Part shown: positions 35,464 through 43,559 of the stretch, piece by piece
Position numbering within the stretch: the stretch's first letter is position 1
Layout: each line of letters begins with the position of its first letter
Assembly: GCA_947624805.1 (NCBI GenBank)
Contig: CANQLW010000004.1
Location: 1-58,370 of the forward strand
Reading direction: 5' to 3'
Length of the DNA: 58,370 bases
DNA from: an uncultured Clostridia bacterium
Lineage (GTDB): Bacteria; Bacillota; Clostridia; Christensenellales; Borkfalkiaceae
Translations under genes and position numbers: made by a program
Notes under the pieces: generated by a model
Database searches by the model: none
What the model was told of the DNA's origin: nothing
Seen by the model: only the letters and a program-made list of their open reading frames with translations

Positions 35464-36072
35464 ATGGACAGAGAACAATTTATCGCACACATAGAAAGCG
35501 GCAGCGTCATTGAGGCGGGATCCGAGATACATCTTTATATGCACGAGATGTCGCAGAGGGCGCTCAGATACACGTCGGAGATCAACGGGAGCTACCATGC
35601 GCCCGAGGAGCTCAGAAAGCTCTTTTTTGAACTCATCGGTCGGGAAGTGGACGAGACGTTTGGACTCTTTCCGCCTTTTTCGACCGATTATGGGCTGAAT
35701 ATCAAGCTCGGCAAGCGTGTTTTCATCAATTCGGGGTGCTGTTTTCAGGATCAGGGCGGGATCGAGATCGGCGACGACGTCCTCATCGGCCAACAGGTCG
35801 TAATCGCGACCCTCAACCATGCTTTGGAGCCCGAGAAGCGGGGGAATATGTTTCCCGCTCCCGTTAAGGTCGGCAACAAGGTCTGGATCGGCGCCCATGC
35901 CACCATTCTGCCGGGGGTGACGATCGGTGACGGCGCTGTGATCGGCGCGGGGGCGGTCGTTACAAAGGATATACCCGCGCATTCCGTCGCCGTCGGCGTT
36001 CCCGCAAAAGTTGTCAAAAAAATCGGGAACTCAACGTGTAATTTTGATGAAAATGACCGCGGCGGGGATTGA
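35464..36072 (+). CDS. Sugar O-acetyltransferase (maltose/galactoside acetyltransferase family)
   Basis: 202 residues, left-handed beta-helix. The N-terminal helical region (about residues 1-60) matches the Mac domain; hexapeptide repeats run from about residue 70 (GIEIGDDVLIGQQVVI to VTIGDGAVIGAGAVVTKDIP). Catalytic histidine in LNHALEPEKR. Uses acetyl-CoA to acetylate sugars; in many bacteria a detoxification role is proposed. ATG at 35464 with GAGG five bases upstream; GTG at 35458 is an alternative. Confidence 0.9.
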   Translation: MDREQFIAHIESGSVIEAGSEIHLYMHEMSQRALRYTSEINGSYHAPEELRKLFFELIGREVDETFGLFPPFSTDYGLNIKLGKRVFINSGCCFQDQGGIEIGDDVLIGQQVVIATLNHALEPEKRGNMFPAPVKVGNKVWIGAHATILPGVTIGDGAVIGAGAVVTKDIPAHSVAVGVPAKVVKKIGNSTCNFDENDRGGD

Positions 36073-36116
36073 TTTTCTCTCCGAATTCATGTATGATAAA
36101 ACAAGAGAGGTGTCGA

Positions 36117-36740
36117 ATGAAAGTTTTATTGTTGAACGGGAGTCCGAGGGCACATGGCTGTACTTTCACCGCACTTTCGGAGATCGCGGATGTTTTGAAT
36201 AAAGAAGGGATCGGGACGGAGATCTTACAGATCGGGAACAAACCCGTGCAGGATTGTATCGCTTGCAAGGGGTGCGAAACGACGGGCAAATGTGTATTTT
36301 CCGACGATCCCGTGAATGAATGGCTGGAAAAAGCAAAGTCGGCGGACGGTTTTGTGTTCGGAACCCCCGTTTACTATGCCCATCCGTCGGGAAGGATCCT
36401 GTCCGTCATGGACAGAATGTTCTATGCGGGCAGACAGAACTTTGCACACAAGCCCGCTGCCGTCATTGCCTCGGCAAGGCGGGCGGGGACGACTGCGAGT
36501 CTCGACGTACTCGCTAAATATCTCGGGATCTCGGGGATGCCCGTTGTGTCCTCGACCTATTGGAATATGGTCCACGGCAGCACGCCCGAAGATGTAAAAA
36601 AGGATCTCGAAGGGATGCAGACGATGCGAAACATCGGGCATAATATGGCTTGGCTTCTGAAATGTATTGAGGCAGGCAAACGCGCGGGGATCGAAGTGCC
36701 CTGCACCGAAAAGTCGGTATGGACAAATTTTATCAGATAA
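36117..36740 (+). CDS. NADPH-dependent FMN reductase-like flavoprotein
   Basis: 207 residues with a flavodoxin-like fold: the FMN phosphate loop LLNGSPRAHGCT at residues 5-16, a cysteine-rich patch CIACKGCETTGKC near residue 43, and FGTPVYYAHPSGRI contacting the isoalloxazine. Such proteins reduce quinones, nitroaromatics or metal ions using NAD(P)H. SD GAGAGG before the ATG at 36117. First of several flavin proteins in this region. Confidence 0.87.
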   Translation: MKVLLLNGSPRAHGCTFTALSEIADVLNKEGIGTEILQIGNKPVQDCIACKGCETTGKCVFSDDPVNEWLEKAKSADGFVFGTPVYYAHPSGRILSVMDRMFYAGRQNFAHKPAAVIASARRAGTTASLDVLAKYLGISGMPVVSSTYWNMVHGSTPEDVKKDLEGMQTMRNIGHNMAWLLKCIEAGKRAGIEVPCTEKSVWTNFIR

Positions 36741-36752
36741 AGAGGTGACAAG

Positions 36753-37739
36753 ATGAAAGAAACATTGGTTTTGACAGAGGAATGGGACAAAGTTTTCCCC
36801 AAGAGCGATCAGGTCGAGCACAGCAAGGCGACATTTCATAACCGTTACGGCATTACGCTCGCCTGCGATGTTTACCGTCCCAAGGGGGCAAAGGGGAAGC
36901 TCCCTGCGATCGCCGTCTGCGGGCCCTTCGGCGCAGTCAAAGAGCAGTCGTCGGGGCTGTATGCACAGGAAATGGCAAAGCGCGGGTTCCTCACAATCGC
37001 CTTCGATCCTTCCTTCACGGGGGAGAGCGGCGGGGAGCCGAGGTATGTCGCCTCGCCCGACATCAACACAGAGGATTTTTCTGCGGCGGTGGACTTCCTC
37101 TCCTGCCGTGAAGACGTCGATCCCGATAAGATCGGTATCATCGGCATCTGCGGATGGGGCGGTATGGCGATCAATGCCGCCGCGATGGACACGCGGATCA
37201 AGGCGACCGTTGCCTCCACCATGTACGATATGACACGGGTGAACGCCAAGGGTTATTTTGACGCCGCGGACAGCGAAGAAGCCCGCTATGAGACAAAAAA
37301 GGCCCTGAACTTACAGCGTATCACCGATTATAAGAAGGGGAATTACGAACTCGGCGGGGGCGTCGTCGACCCTCTTCCAGATGATGCGCCGTTCTTTGTC
37401 AAGGATTATTATGATTATTACAAGACCAAGCGCGGCTATCACGTCCGCAGTCTCAACTCTAACGGCGGCTGGAACAAGACGTCCGCGCTGTCCTTTATGA
37501 ATATGCCCATCCTCGCTTACAGCAACGAGATCAGAAGCGCGGTTCTTCTCATTCACGGCGACAAAGCCCATTCCTGCTATTTTTCGAAGGACGCCTATGC
37601 CGCAATGACAAAAAACAGCAAATACGCGGGCAATAAGGAGCTTCTTCTGATCCCCGGCGCCGTGCATACCGACCTCTACGACCGCTTAGACATCATCCCG
37701 TTCGACAGAATCGAGGCATTTTTCAACGCTTCTCTGTAA
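36753..37739 (+). CDS. Alpha/beta hydrolase (dienelactone hydrolase-like/UilS family)
   Basis: 328 residues. Core strands LPAIAVCGPFG and GFLTIAFDPSFTGESGG, the turn IGIIGICGWGGMAINAA at the nucleophile elbow position, IHGDKAHS near residue 268 and a C-terminal PGAVHTDLYD histidine. The elbow reads G-I-C-G-W-G-G, so cysteine rather than serine may occupy the nucleophile position, as in dienelactone hydrolases. Substrate unknown. SD AGAGGTG; 12 bases after the FMN reductase gene. Confidence 0.85.
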   Translation: MKETLVLTEEWDKVFPKSDQVEHSKATFHNRYGITLACDVYRPKGAKGKLPAIAVCGPFGAVKEQSSGLYAQEMAKRGFLTIAFDPSFTGESGGEPRYVASPDINTEDFSAAVDFLSCREDVDPDKIGIIGICGWGGMAINAAAMDTRIKATVASTMYDMTRVNAKGYFDAADSEEARYETKKALNLQRITDYKKGNYELGGGVVDPLPDDAPFFVKDYYDYYKTKRGYHVRSLNSNGGWNKTSALSFMNMPILAYSNEIRSAVLLIHGDKAHSCYFSKDAYAAMTKNSKYAGNKELLLIPGAVHTDLYDRLDIIPFDRIEAFFNASL

Positions 37740-37783
37740 ACACGGGACGCCGCAAATTCTTCCTTATAATTTTTTGAAAAGTA

Positions 37784-37832
37784 TTGACAGAAATCCGATA
37801 TCGTATTATACTTAAAATACGAAATCGGATTT
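37784..37832 (+). promoter_or_regulatory. Promoter and long palindromic operator of the MarR regulator gene
   Basis: TTGACA (37784-37789), 17 bases, TATACT (37807-37812). Arms AAATCCGATATCGTATT (37791-37807) and AATACGAAATCGGATTT (37816-37832) are inverted repeats with a single mismatch, covering the spacer, the -10 box and the start point. Confidence 0.85.
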
Positions 37833-37847
37833 TTTTGAGGCAAAACG

Positions 37848-38282
37848 ATGGACGAACGTATCTTTTTTTACAGACTCGGGAAGATTGTGTACCAAATCGA
37901 CGGCGTGTATGAGGCGTATGGGAAGGTCTGCAGGCTGGCCTCTCCCAACCTTCTCTGGATCCTCTACGCCTTAAACGACGGGGAGCGGCACAGCCAAAAG
38001 CAGATCTGCGACGACTGGGCGATCCCGCGTAGCACGGCGAACACCATTATCAAGGATTTAGAGAGCAAAAACTTTGTCGCACTCTCTCAGATCAAAGGGG
38101 AGCGGCGGGAACTGCTTGTTTCCTTGACCCCGAGCGGCAAGGAATATGCCGACGGAATTCTCTCCGATCTCTACAAACGGGAGAAGAAGATCTATTCGGA
38201 GATCAATAATCCCGATGAACTTCTTGATACTTTGCAAGATTTGGCGGCGAAAATGCAGAAGATCGCCGCAAAAGGAGAATAA
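37848..38282 (+). CDS. MarR-family transcriptional regulator
   Basis: 144 residues. Winged helix with QKQICDDWAIPRSTANTIIKDLESKNFV (recognition region about residues 50-75) and the wing KGERRELLVSLTPSGKEYA. MarR dimers commonly respond to phenolics, quinones or oxidants. A near-perfect 17-base inverted repeat overlaps its promoter, so it probably represses itself and the four or more flavin-related genes that follow. SD is weak (TTGAGG). Confidence 0.92.
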   Translation: MDERIFFYRLGKIVYQIDGVYEAYGKVCRLASPNLLWILYALNDGERHSQKQICDDWAIPRSTANTIIKDLESKNFVALSQIKGERRELLVSLTPSGKEYADGILSDLYKREKKIYSEINNPDELLDTLQDLAAKMQKIAAKGE

Positions 38283-38286
38283 AATC

Positions 38287-38766
38287 ATGAGCAAGAAAAT
38301 TTTGGTAGCGTACTTTTCGGCAAGCGGTGTGACGAAGAAGGCGGCGAGCCTCCTCGCAAAAGCTGCAAATGCAGACCTCTTTGAAATTCAGCCCAAAGAA
38401 CCCTATACGAGCGCCGATCTCGACTGGACGAACAAGAGAAGCCGTTCTACAATTGAAATGAACGATCCTTCCTCGCGTCCTGCGATCGGGAACTGCGTCG
38501 AAGGCATGGAAGACTATGATACTGTCTTCCTCGGCTTCCCTGTCTGGTGGTACACCGCGCCGACCATCATCAAGACCTTTCTCGAAAGCTACGATTTTAC
38601 GGGCAAACAAATCGTCCTCTTTGCGACGAGCGGCGGGAGCGGACTCGGGAAGACGGAGATCGCTTTGAAGCCCTGTGCCCCGAATGCTGTCTGGAAAGGG
38701 GGGAAACTCCTGAACGGCGCGACGGAGAGCTCGCTCAAATCTTGGGTGGAGAGCTTGAAGGAATGA
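38287..38766 (+). CDS. Flavodoxin
   Basis: 159 residues. FMN phosphate loop AYFSASGVTKKAA (residues 8-20), VFLGFPVWWYTAPTII around the first isoalloxazine loop, and FATSGGSGLGKTE the second. Matches the flavodoxin_4 group. Starts 4 bases after the MarR gene, with AAAGGAG; its stop overlaps the next start. Closely resembles the C-terminal domain of the lipoprotein at 40749. Confidence 0.92.
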   Translation: MSKKILVAYFSASGVTKKAASLLAKAANADLFEIQPKEPYTSADLDWTNKRSRSTIEMNDPSSRPAIGNCVEGMEDYDTVFLGFPVWWYTAPTIIKTFLESYDFTGKQIVLFATSGGSGLGKTEIALKPCAPNAVWKGGKLLNGATESSLKSWVESLKE

Positions 38767-39326
38767 AGATCGTCTTGCTTACGGGCAGCCCGCAGAAGCA
38801 CGGTTCGTCCAATCTGCTCGCCGAGCAATTCATAAAAGGCGCAAAAGAAGCGGGCAACAGCGTTTCCGTCATCGACACGGCGCATTGTAACGTCAAACCC
38901 TGCACGGGTTGTGTCCGCTGCGGGTATGGCGGTCCCTGCGTGCAGAAGGACGATATGGGCTCGGAGGGGGGAGCGATGCGCGGGATTAAGACGGAAATCC
39001 TCGGCGCGGATATGCTCGTATTTGTCACGCCGCTCTACTATTATGGAATGTCCGCCCAGCTCAAAACAGTCATCGACCGCTTCTGCGCGTTCAACGGGGA
39101 CATTCAAAGGAAGCACATGAAATCGGCGCTCATCGCCGTCGCGTGGAATGCAGACAGCTGGACGTTTGAAGCGCTCACGGCGCACTATCAAACGCTCGTG
39201 CGGTATCTCAATTTCGAAGATATGGGAATGATCCTCGGCAAGGGCTGCGGAACGCCCGATATGACGGCCCGCTCCCGCTATCCGTCTCAGGCCTATGAAC
39301 TCGGCAAGAGCCTCAAACATCAATAA
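38763..39326 (+). CDS. NADPH-dependent FMN reductase-like flavoprotein
   Basis: 187 residues, flavodoxin-like fold: LLTGSPQKHGSSNLLAEQF phosphate loop, cysteine patch PCTGCVRCGYGGPCVQKDDM, and VFVTPLYYYGMSAQLKTVIDRF. Related to the protein at 36117 but not a close copy. Coupled to the flavodoxin gene by ATGA, which suggests it may reduce that flavodoxin or act on the same stress. Confidence 0.88.
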   Translation: MKIVLLTGSPQKHGSSNLLAEQFIKGAKEAGNSVSVIDTAHCNVKPCTGCVRCGYGGPCVQKDDMGSEGGAMRGIKTEILGADMLVFVTPLYYYGMSAQLKTVIDRFCAFNGDIQRKHMKSALIAVAWNADSWTFEALTAHYQTLVRYLNFEDMGMILGKGCGTPDMTARSRYPSQAYELGKSLKHQ

Positions 39327-39340
39327 AAAGGAGTTTTGAT

Positions 39341-40093
39341 ATGAAGAAAATCACACAGGACGCGGGAAGAAAGGCGCTCGGCACATTCGCCCCCGACTTC
39401 GCCCACTATAACGACGATATCCTCTTCGGGGAGAACTGGAACAATCCCGACATCGACCACAAGACGCGGTGCATCATTACGGTCGTTGCGCTCATGTCGT
39501 CGGGCATTACCGACTCTTCCCTCAGATATCATCTGGAGAATGCCAAAAAGGCGGGAGTCACAAAGAAGGAAATTGCCGCTGTCATCACGCACGTCGGGTT
39601 TTACGCTGGATGGCCCAAGGCATGGGCGGTGTTCAACATGGCAAAGGACGTCTGGGCGGAGGAGAGCGCGGAGACGGAGAGAGCGGCGCATGAGAATGCG
39701 ATGATCTTTCCCATCGGCGCCCCCAACGACGGCTTCAAACAGTATTTCAGCGGAAGGAGCTACCTTGCACCCGTCTCCAAGACGCAGGTCGGCATCTTCA
39801 ACGTCACGTTCGAACCGGGTTGCCGCAATAACTGGCATATCCACCACGCCGAAGAGGGGGGCGGACAGATCCTCATCTGCGTCGCAGGGCGCGGCTATTA
39901 TCAGGAATGGGGGAAGGACGCCGTGGAGATGACGGCGGGGGACTGTATCAACATTCCCGAAGGCGTCAAGCACTGGCACGGCGCGGCAAAAGACAGCTGG
40001 TTCTCCCATCTTGCCATCGAGGTCCCCGGGAAAAACAGTTCCAACGAGTGGTTGGAGCCCGTCGCAGAAGAGGAATACAACAAACTTCCGTGA
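39341..40093 (+). CDS. Carboxymuconolactone decarboxylase-like/cupin fusion protein
   Basis: 250 residues in two domains. Residues 1-110 match the CMD/AhpD-like helical domain (KTRCIITVVALMSSG, then EIAAVITHVGFYAGWPKAW), here without the CxxC of peroxidase members. Residues 130-245 form a cupin with metal-ligand histidines in NNWHIHHAE and IPEGVKHWHGA. Such fusions occur near quinone and flavin genes; the reaction is not known. SD AAGGAG. Confidence 0.87.
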   Translation: MKKITQDAGRKALGTFAPDFAHYNDDILFGENWNNPDIDHKTRCIITVVALMSSGITDSSLRYHLENAKKAGVTKKEIAAVITHVGFYAGWPKAWAVFNMAKDVWAEESAETERAAHENAMIFPIGAPNDGFKQYFSGRSYLAPVSKTQVGIFNVTFEPGCRNNWHIHHAEEGGGQILICVAGRGYYQEWGKDAVEMTAGDCINIPEGVKHWHGAAKDSWFSHLAIEVPGKNSSNEWLEPVAEEEYNKLP

Positions 40094-40101
40094 GGCAGAG
40101 C

Positions 40102-40395
40102 ATGGCACTGATTGTCAATATTTATTATACGGGAACGGACGGCAGCGCGAGAAAGTTTGCGGAGGAGATGAAAGCAAGCGGGCTCGTGGAGAGGATCCGT
40201 GCCGAACAAGGCAATCTTCGCTATGAGTATTTTCTGCCCATGGACGACCCCGAAACGGTGCTCCTGATCGACGCTTGGGAGAACGAGGAAGCCCTTGGGC
40301 TTCACCATAAAACGCCCATGATGCAAGAGATCGCCGCTCTCCGAGAGAAATATCACCTCAAAATGCGGGTACAGAAGTTCATCGGGGAGAAATAA
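40102..40395 (+). CDS. Putative quinol monooxygenase (ABM domain)
   Basis: 97 residues, dimeric ferredoxin-like ABM fold as in YgiN: AEEMKASGLVERIRAEQGNLRYEYF and LLIDAWENEEALGLHHKT, with His in the HHKT segment. Small members oxidise quinols or anthracycline-like compounds without cofactor. The ATG at 40102 lies 8 bases after the CMD-cupin stop. Confidence 0.85.
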   Translation: MALIVNIYYTGTDGSARKFAEEMKASGLVERIRAEQGNLRYEYFLPMDDPETVLLIDAWENEEALGLHHKTPMMQEIAALREKYHLKMRVQKFIGEK

Positions 40396-40397
40396 TC

Positions 40398-40730
40398 ATG
40401 GCAATTGACTTCCATGCGCATATCATCACCCCTGCATACAAATGGGGCTTAAAATATTAGAATGTTCTTGCCTCTATGGGCATGATGGAGAGCGTGGACC
40501 TCAAAAAAGCGTTTCAGAACCTGTATTTCGACATCGCGGGCGATCCCGTCGCGCTCGATATGCTCCTCTCTGTCGCGGGCGAAGAAAAAATCGTGTACGG
40601 GAGCGACTTCCCGCACTCTCCCGCGAGGGTCATTCTTGCAAAGAAAAAGCATTTAGACGAAAATCCGAAATATCAAAAACTTCTCCGTAAAATCTACGGA
40701 GAAAACGAAAAAATTTGTCTCGGGGAATAG
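40398..40730 (+). pseudogene. Remnant of a metal-dependent amidohydrolase (internal deletion)
   Basis: The 5' part reads M-A-I-D-F-H-A-H-I-I-T-P-A-Y before a stop at 40458, which is the N-terminal metal-binding HxH strand of an amidohydrolase-2 TIM barrel. The 3' part (40476-40730, another frame) gives the C-terminus with LYFDIAGDP and VYGSDFPHSP, carrying the conserved metal aspartate. About two thirds of a normal 300-residue enzyme are missing, so the gene is dead unless the 84-residue 3' piece is still made. Confidence 0.8.
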
Positions 40731-40748
40731 CCAAAAAAGGAGCAGACC

Positions 40749-42311
40749 ATGAAGAAAAAGTTTGTATATATCTTAACGGCAACTCTATTGTGCCTTGCCT
40801 TTGCTCTCTCCGCCTGCGGGGGAACGGGCGGCAGCAATCACGGGAATACGAACGGCGACGGCACAAACCGTGACGACGATACATACTATACCGTCTCTTT
40901 CGACTCTCAGGGCGGGAGCAACGTAGAAAGTCAGCGCGTTCTCGCGGGAAATCCCGTGCGCACCCCGTCTTCTCCGTCAAACGGCGAACTCTTGTTCCAA
41001 GGTTGGTTTGTCGCCGCAGATGCAAGCGCCGAGGAATGGAACTTTTCTACGGGCCATGTGAACGGCGATATAACGCTCTTTGCGCATTGGGCGGTGGACA
41101 CGTCCGAGCCGACGGCAAGCATTACCTATGAAAAGACCGCCGATCAAACAGGTTACATCGTCACGGGAGCGGGGCAGGAAGCGAAGATCGTCATTCCCGA
41201 AACCTATGATAATCTGCCCGTTGTGGAGATCGGCGAGAGTGCGTTTGCCTACTCAAAGCATACATCGGATATTCTCTCCGTGACCATTCCCGACTCGGTT
41301 ACGGAAATCGGCTTGAACGCTTTCCACAATCAGGACGCGCTCGTGTCGGTAAATATCGGCACAGAGAGCAAACTCCGAAAAATCGGCAACAACGCCTTCT
41401 CGGGCAACAGCTCGCTTGAATCCATCTATCTCCCCGCAGGATTTTCGGAGCTTGGCGACAGCGTTTTCAACAACTGCGGCGCACTCAACACGATCACGGT
41501 CGCGGCGGGGAATCCCCGCTATTCGGGCGAGGGGAATTGCCTCATCGACCTTACAACACATACGCTCCTTCGCGGGAGCAACAACAGCGTCATTCCCGAA
41601 ATTGTTCAAACAATCGGCGTGGCGGCATTCCGCGGGGCGACGCTTGTCACGCTCACGATTCCGAGGACCGTCACTTCCATAGAAAAATACGCCGTGCAAG
41701 ACTGCGCGATCACCAAGATCATTTACGAAGGCACATCCGAGGAATGGGAAACCCTTATGGCGTCGTCGTCGAATTTCTGGAATATGGGCAACGAAAATGT
41801 GGAAATCGTTTACTCGGACACGGCAGAAACGAGCAATATTCTTGTCGCCTACTTCTCGGCGACGGGGACGACAAAGGGGGTCGCGGAGAAAATTGCAGTT
41901 GCGTCGGGAGGGGAACTCCATGAGATCGTTCCCATGACGCTCTATACTGCGGAAGATCTTCGTTACAGCGATCATTCGACCCGTGCGACAGTGGAGCAGA
42001 ACGACCCCGACGCCCGTCCCGAGATCAACGGAACTGTCACGGACATGGATCGCTACGAGGTGATCTATCTCGGCTATCCCATCTGGTGGAGCAGGGCTCC
42101 CAAGATCATCTACACCTTTCTCGAAAGCTACGACTTTTCCGGCAAGACGATCGTCCCGTTCTGTACTTCCGGTTCGAGTCCCATTGAGGGAAGTTTGGGG
42201 GACCTGAAGGGCCTCACGACGGACGCCACATGGCTTCCCGGGAAACGGTTCGATGCCTCGGCTTCACAAAATGATATTCAGGAATGGATAAACGCCCTGC
42301 AGATAGCATAA
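40749..42311 (+). CDS. Surface lipoprotein: InlB-like repeat, BspA-type LRRs and a C-terminal flavodoxin domain
   Basis: 520 residues. Signal peptide with lipobox LSAC (Cys23), a Gly/Asn/Asp-rich linker, an InlB B-repeat-like domain at about residues 42-115 (YYTVSFDSQGGSNV to ITLFAHW), BspA-type leucine-rich repeats at about residues 120-345 (IGESAFAYS, IGLNAFHNQ, IGNNAFSGN, LGDSVFNNC, IGVAAFRGA), then a flavodoxin_4 domain at about residues 358-520 (LVAYFSATGTTKGVAEKI, YLGYPIWWSRAPKII). The last domain resembles the cytoplasmic flavodoxin at 38287. A flavodoxin exported on an adhesin-like scaffold is unusual; whether FMN is bound outside the cell is unknown. Confidence 0.88.
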   Translation: MKKKFVYILTATLLCLAFALSACGGTGGSNHGNTNGDGTNRDDDTYYTVSFDSQGGSNVESQRVLAGNPVRTPSSPSNGELLFQGWFVAADASAEEWNFSTGHVNGDITLFAHWAVDTSEPTASITYEKTADQTGYIVTGAGQEAKIVIPETYDNLPVVEIGESAFAYSKHTSDILSVTIPDSVTEIGLNAFHNQDALVSVNIGTESKLRKIGNNAFSGNSSLESIYLPAGFSELGDSVFNNCGALNTITVAAGNPRYSGEGNCLIDLTTHTLLRGSNNSVIPEIVQTIGVAAFRGATLVTLTIPRTVTSIEKYAVQDCAITKIIYEGTSEEWETLMASSSNFWNMGNENVEIVYSDTAETSNILVAYFSATGTTKGVAEKIAVASGGELHEIVPMTLYTAEDLRYSDHSTRATVEQNDPDARPEINGTVTDMDRYEVIYLGYPIWWSRAPKIIYTFLESYDFSGKTIVPFCTSGSSPIEGSLGDLKGLTTDATWLPGKRFDASASQNDIQEWINALQIA

Positions 42312-42322
42312 GGAGGAAAATG

Positions 42323-43450
42323 ATGGTAAGCAGTGAATTTTTCGGAAAAGAAATCAAAAAACTCGGCTTCGGGCTCATGAGGCTCCCCAAGAAAGGCTTT
42401 CATACCGACTTAGAGCAAGTCAAGGAAATGGTCGATCTGTTTATGGAAGCGGGGTTTACATATTTCGATACGGCGTTTGTCTATGGCACGAGTGAGGAAG
42501 ATATTAAAAAAACGCTTGTCGACCGCTATCCCCGCGATAGGTACACTTTGACGACCAAGATCAACGCCTTCATGATGGCGGGGAGCGAACAGGCGGCGAA
42601 AAGCCAATTCTACAAGAGTCTGGAACGCACGGGTGCGGGATATTTTGACTTCTATCTTCTCCACGCACTCATGGCGAACAATATTGCGAAGTACGATAAT
42701 TACCACATCTGGGATTTTGTCAGGGAGCAAAAGGAGAAAGGGCTCGTGAAGCATTTCGGCTTTTCCTATCATGCCGACCCCGTGTTGCTCGATAAGCTCT
42801 TGACAATTCACCCCGAAGTGGACTTCATCCAGCTTCAGATCAACTATGCCGATTGGGAGAATCCGTCGGTGACGTCGAGGGGCAATTACGAGGTAGCGAG
42901 AAAGCATAATAAGCCCATTGTCATCATGGAGCCCGTCAAGGGCGGCGCGCTTGCAAATCCGCCCAAAGAGGTGCAAAAGCTATTCAAAGAATATAACCCC
43001 GACGCTTCCTTTGCAAGCTGGGCGATCCGCTTTGCCGCCTCGCTCGACGGCGTGATGACCGTACTTTCGGGAATGTCCAACACGGCGCAAATGCTCGATA
43101 ATATCTCGTTTATGAAGGATTTTGCGCCCCTCAACGACGATGAACAGGAGATCATCCGCAAAGCACAGCGCATTCTTGGAAAATCCTCTACGATCCCCTG
43201 TACGGCCTGTCATTATTGCGTGGGCGGCTGTCCGAAGAAGATCAATATTCCCGCGATCTTCTCGGCGGCAAACAGGCATCTCGGCAACGGCCAGACGGCG
43301 CAGGCGATCGAAGCCTATAAACAGGCGACGGAACACGGCGGACTTGCCTCTTCCTGTGTCGGATGCAGGCAATGCGAACGCGCCTGTCCCCAGCATTTGC
43401 CCATAACAAAATATCTGAAGGAATGTGCGGCGTTGCTTGAAAACAAATAA
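42323..43450 (+). CDS. Aldo/keto reductase with C-terminal 4Fe-4S domain
   Basis: 375 residues. AKR barrel at about residues 8-285 with the catalytic Asp/Tyr/Lys/His set visible in FDTAFVYG, TTKIN and FYLLHALM, then a ferredoxin-like end with CTACHYCVGGCPKKINIP and SCVGCRQCERACPQHLPI, enough cysteines for two 4Fe-4S clusters. Probably transfers electrons to or from a small carbonyl compound. AGGAGG precedes ATGs at 42320 and 42323; the second has better spacing. Confidence 0.92.
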   Translation: MVSSEFFGKEIKKLGFGLMRLPKKGFHTDLEQVKEMVDLFMEAGFTYFDTAFVYGTSEEDIKKTLVDRYPRDRYTLTTKINAFMMAGSEQAAKSQFYKSLERTGAGYFDFYLLHALMANNIAKYDNYHIWDFVREQKEKGLVKHFGFSYHADPVLLDKLLTIHPEVDFIQLQINYADWENPSVTSRGNYEVARKHNKPIVIMEPVKGGALANPPKEVQKLFKEYNPDASFASWAIRFAASLDGVMTVLSGMSNTAQMLDNISFMKDFAPLNDDEQEIIRKAQRILGKSSTIPCTACHYCVGGCPKKINIPAIFSAANRHLGNGQTAQAIEAYKQATEHGGLASSCVGCRQCERACPQHLPITKYLKECAALLENK

Positions 43451-43523
43451 GCGCAGGCCAAAATCATTATGGCTGTGGCCCAAGGCGATGTGAGGTGATT
43501 TCAGGCCTGTTTCCATAAAAGTC

Positions 43524-43552
43524 TTGACTTTTTGCATGGAATGCCTTACAAT
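43524..43552 (+). promoter_or_regulatory. Promoter of rnhA, immediately before its start codon
   Basis: TTGACT (43524-43529), 17 bases, TACAAT (43547-43552), then 7 bases to the ATG at 43560. Confidence 0.75.
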
Positions 43553-43559
43553 ATCACCT

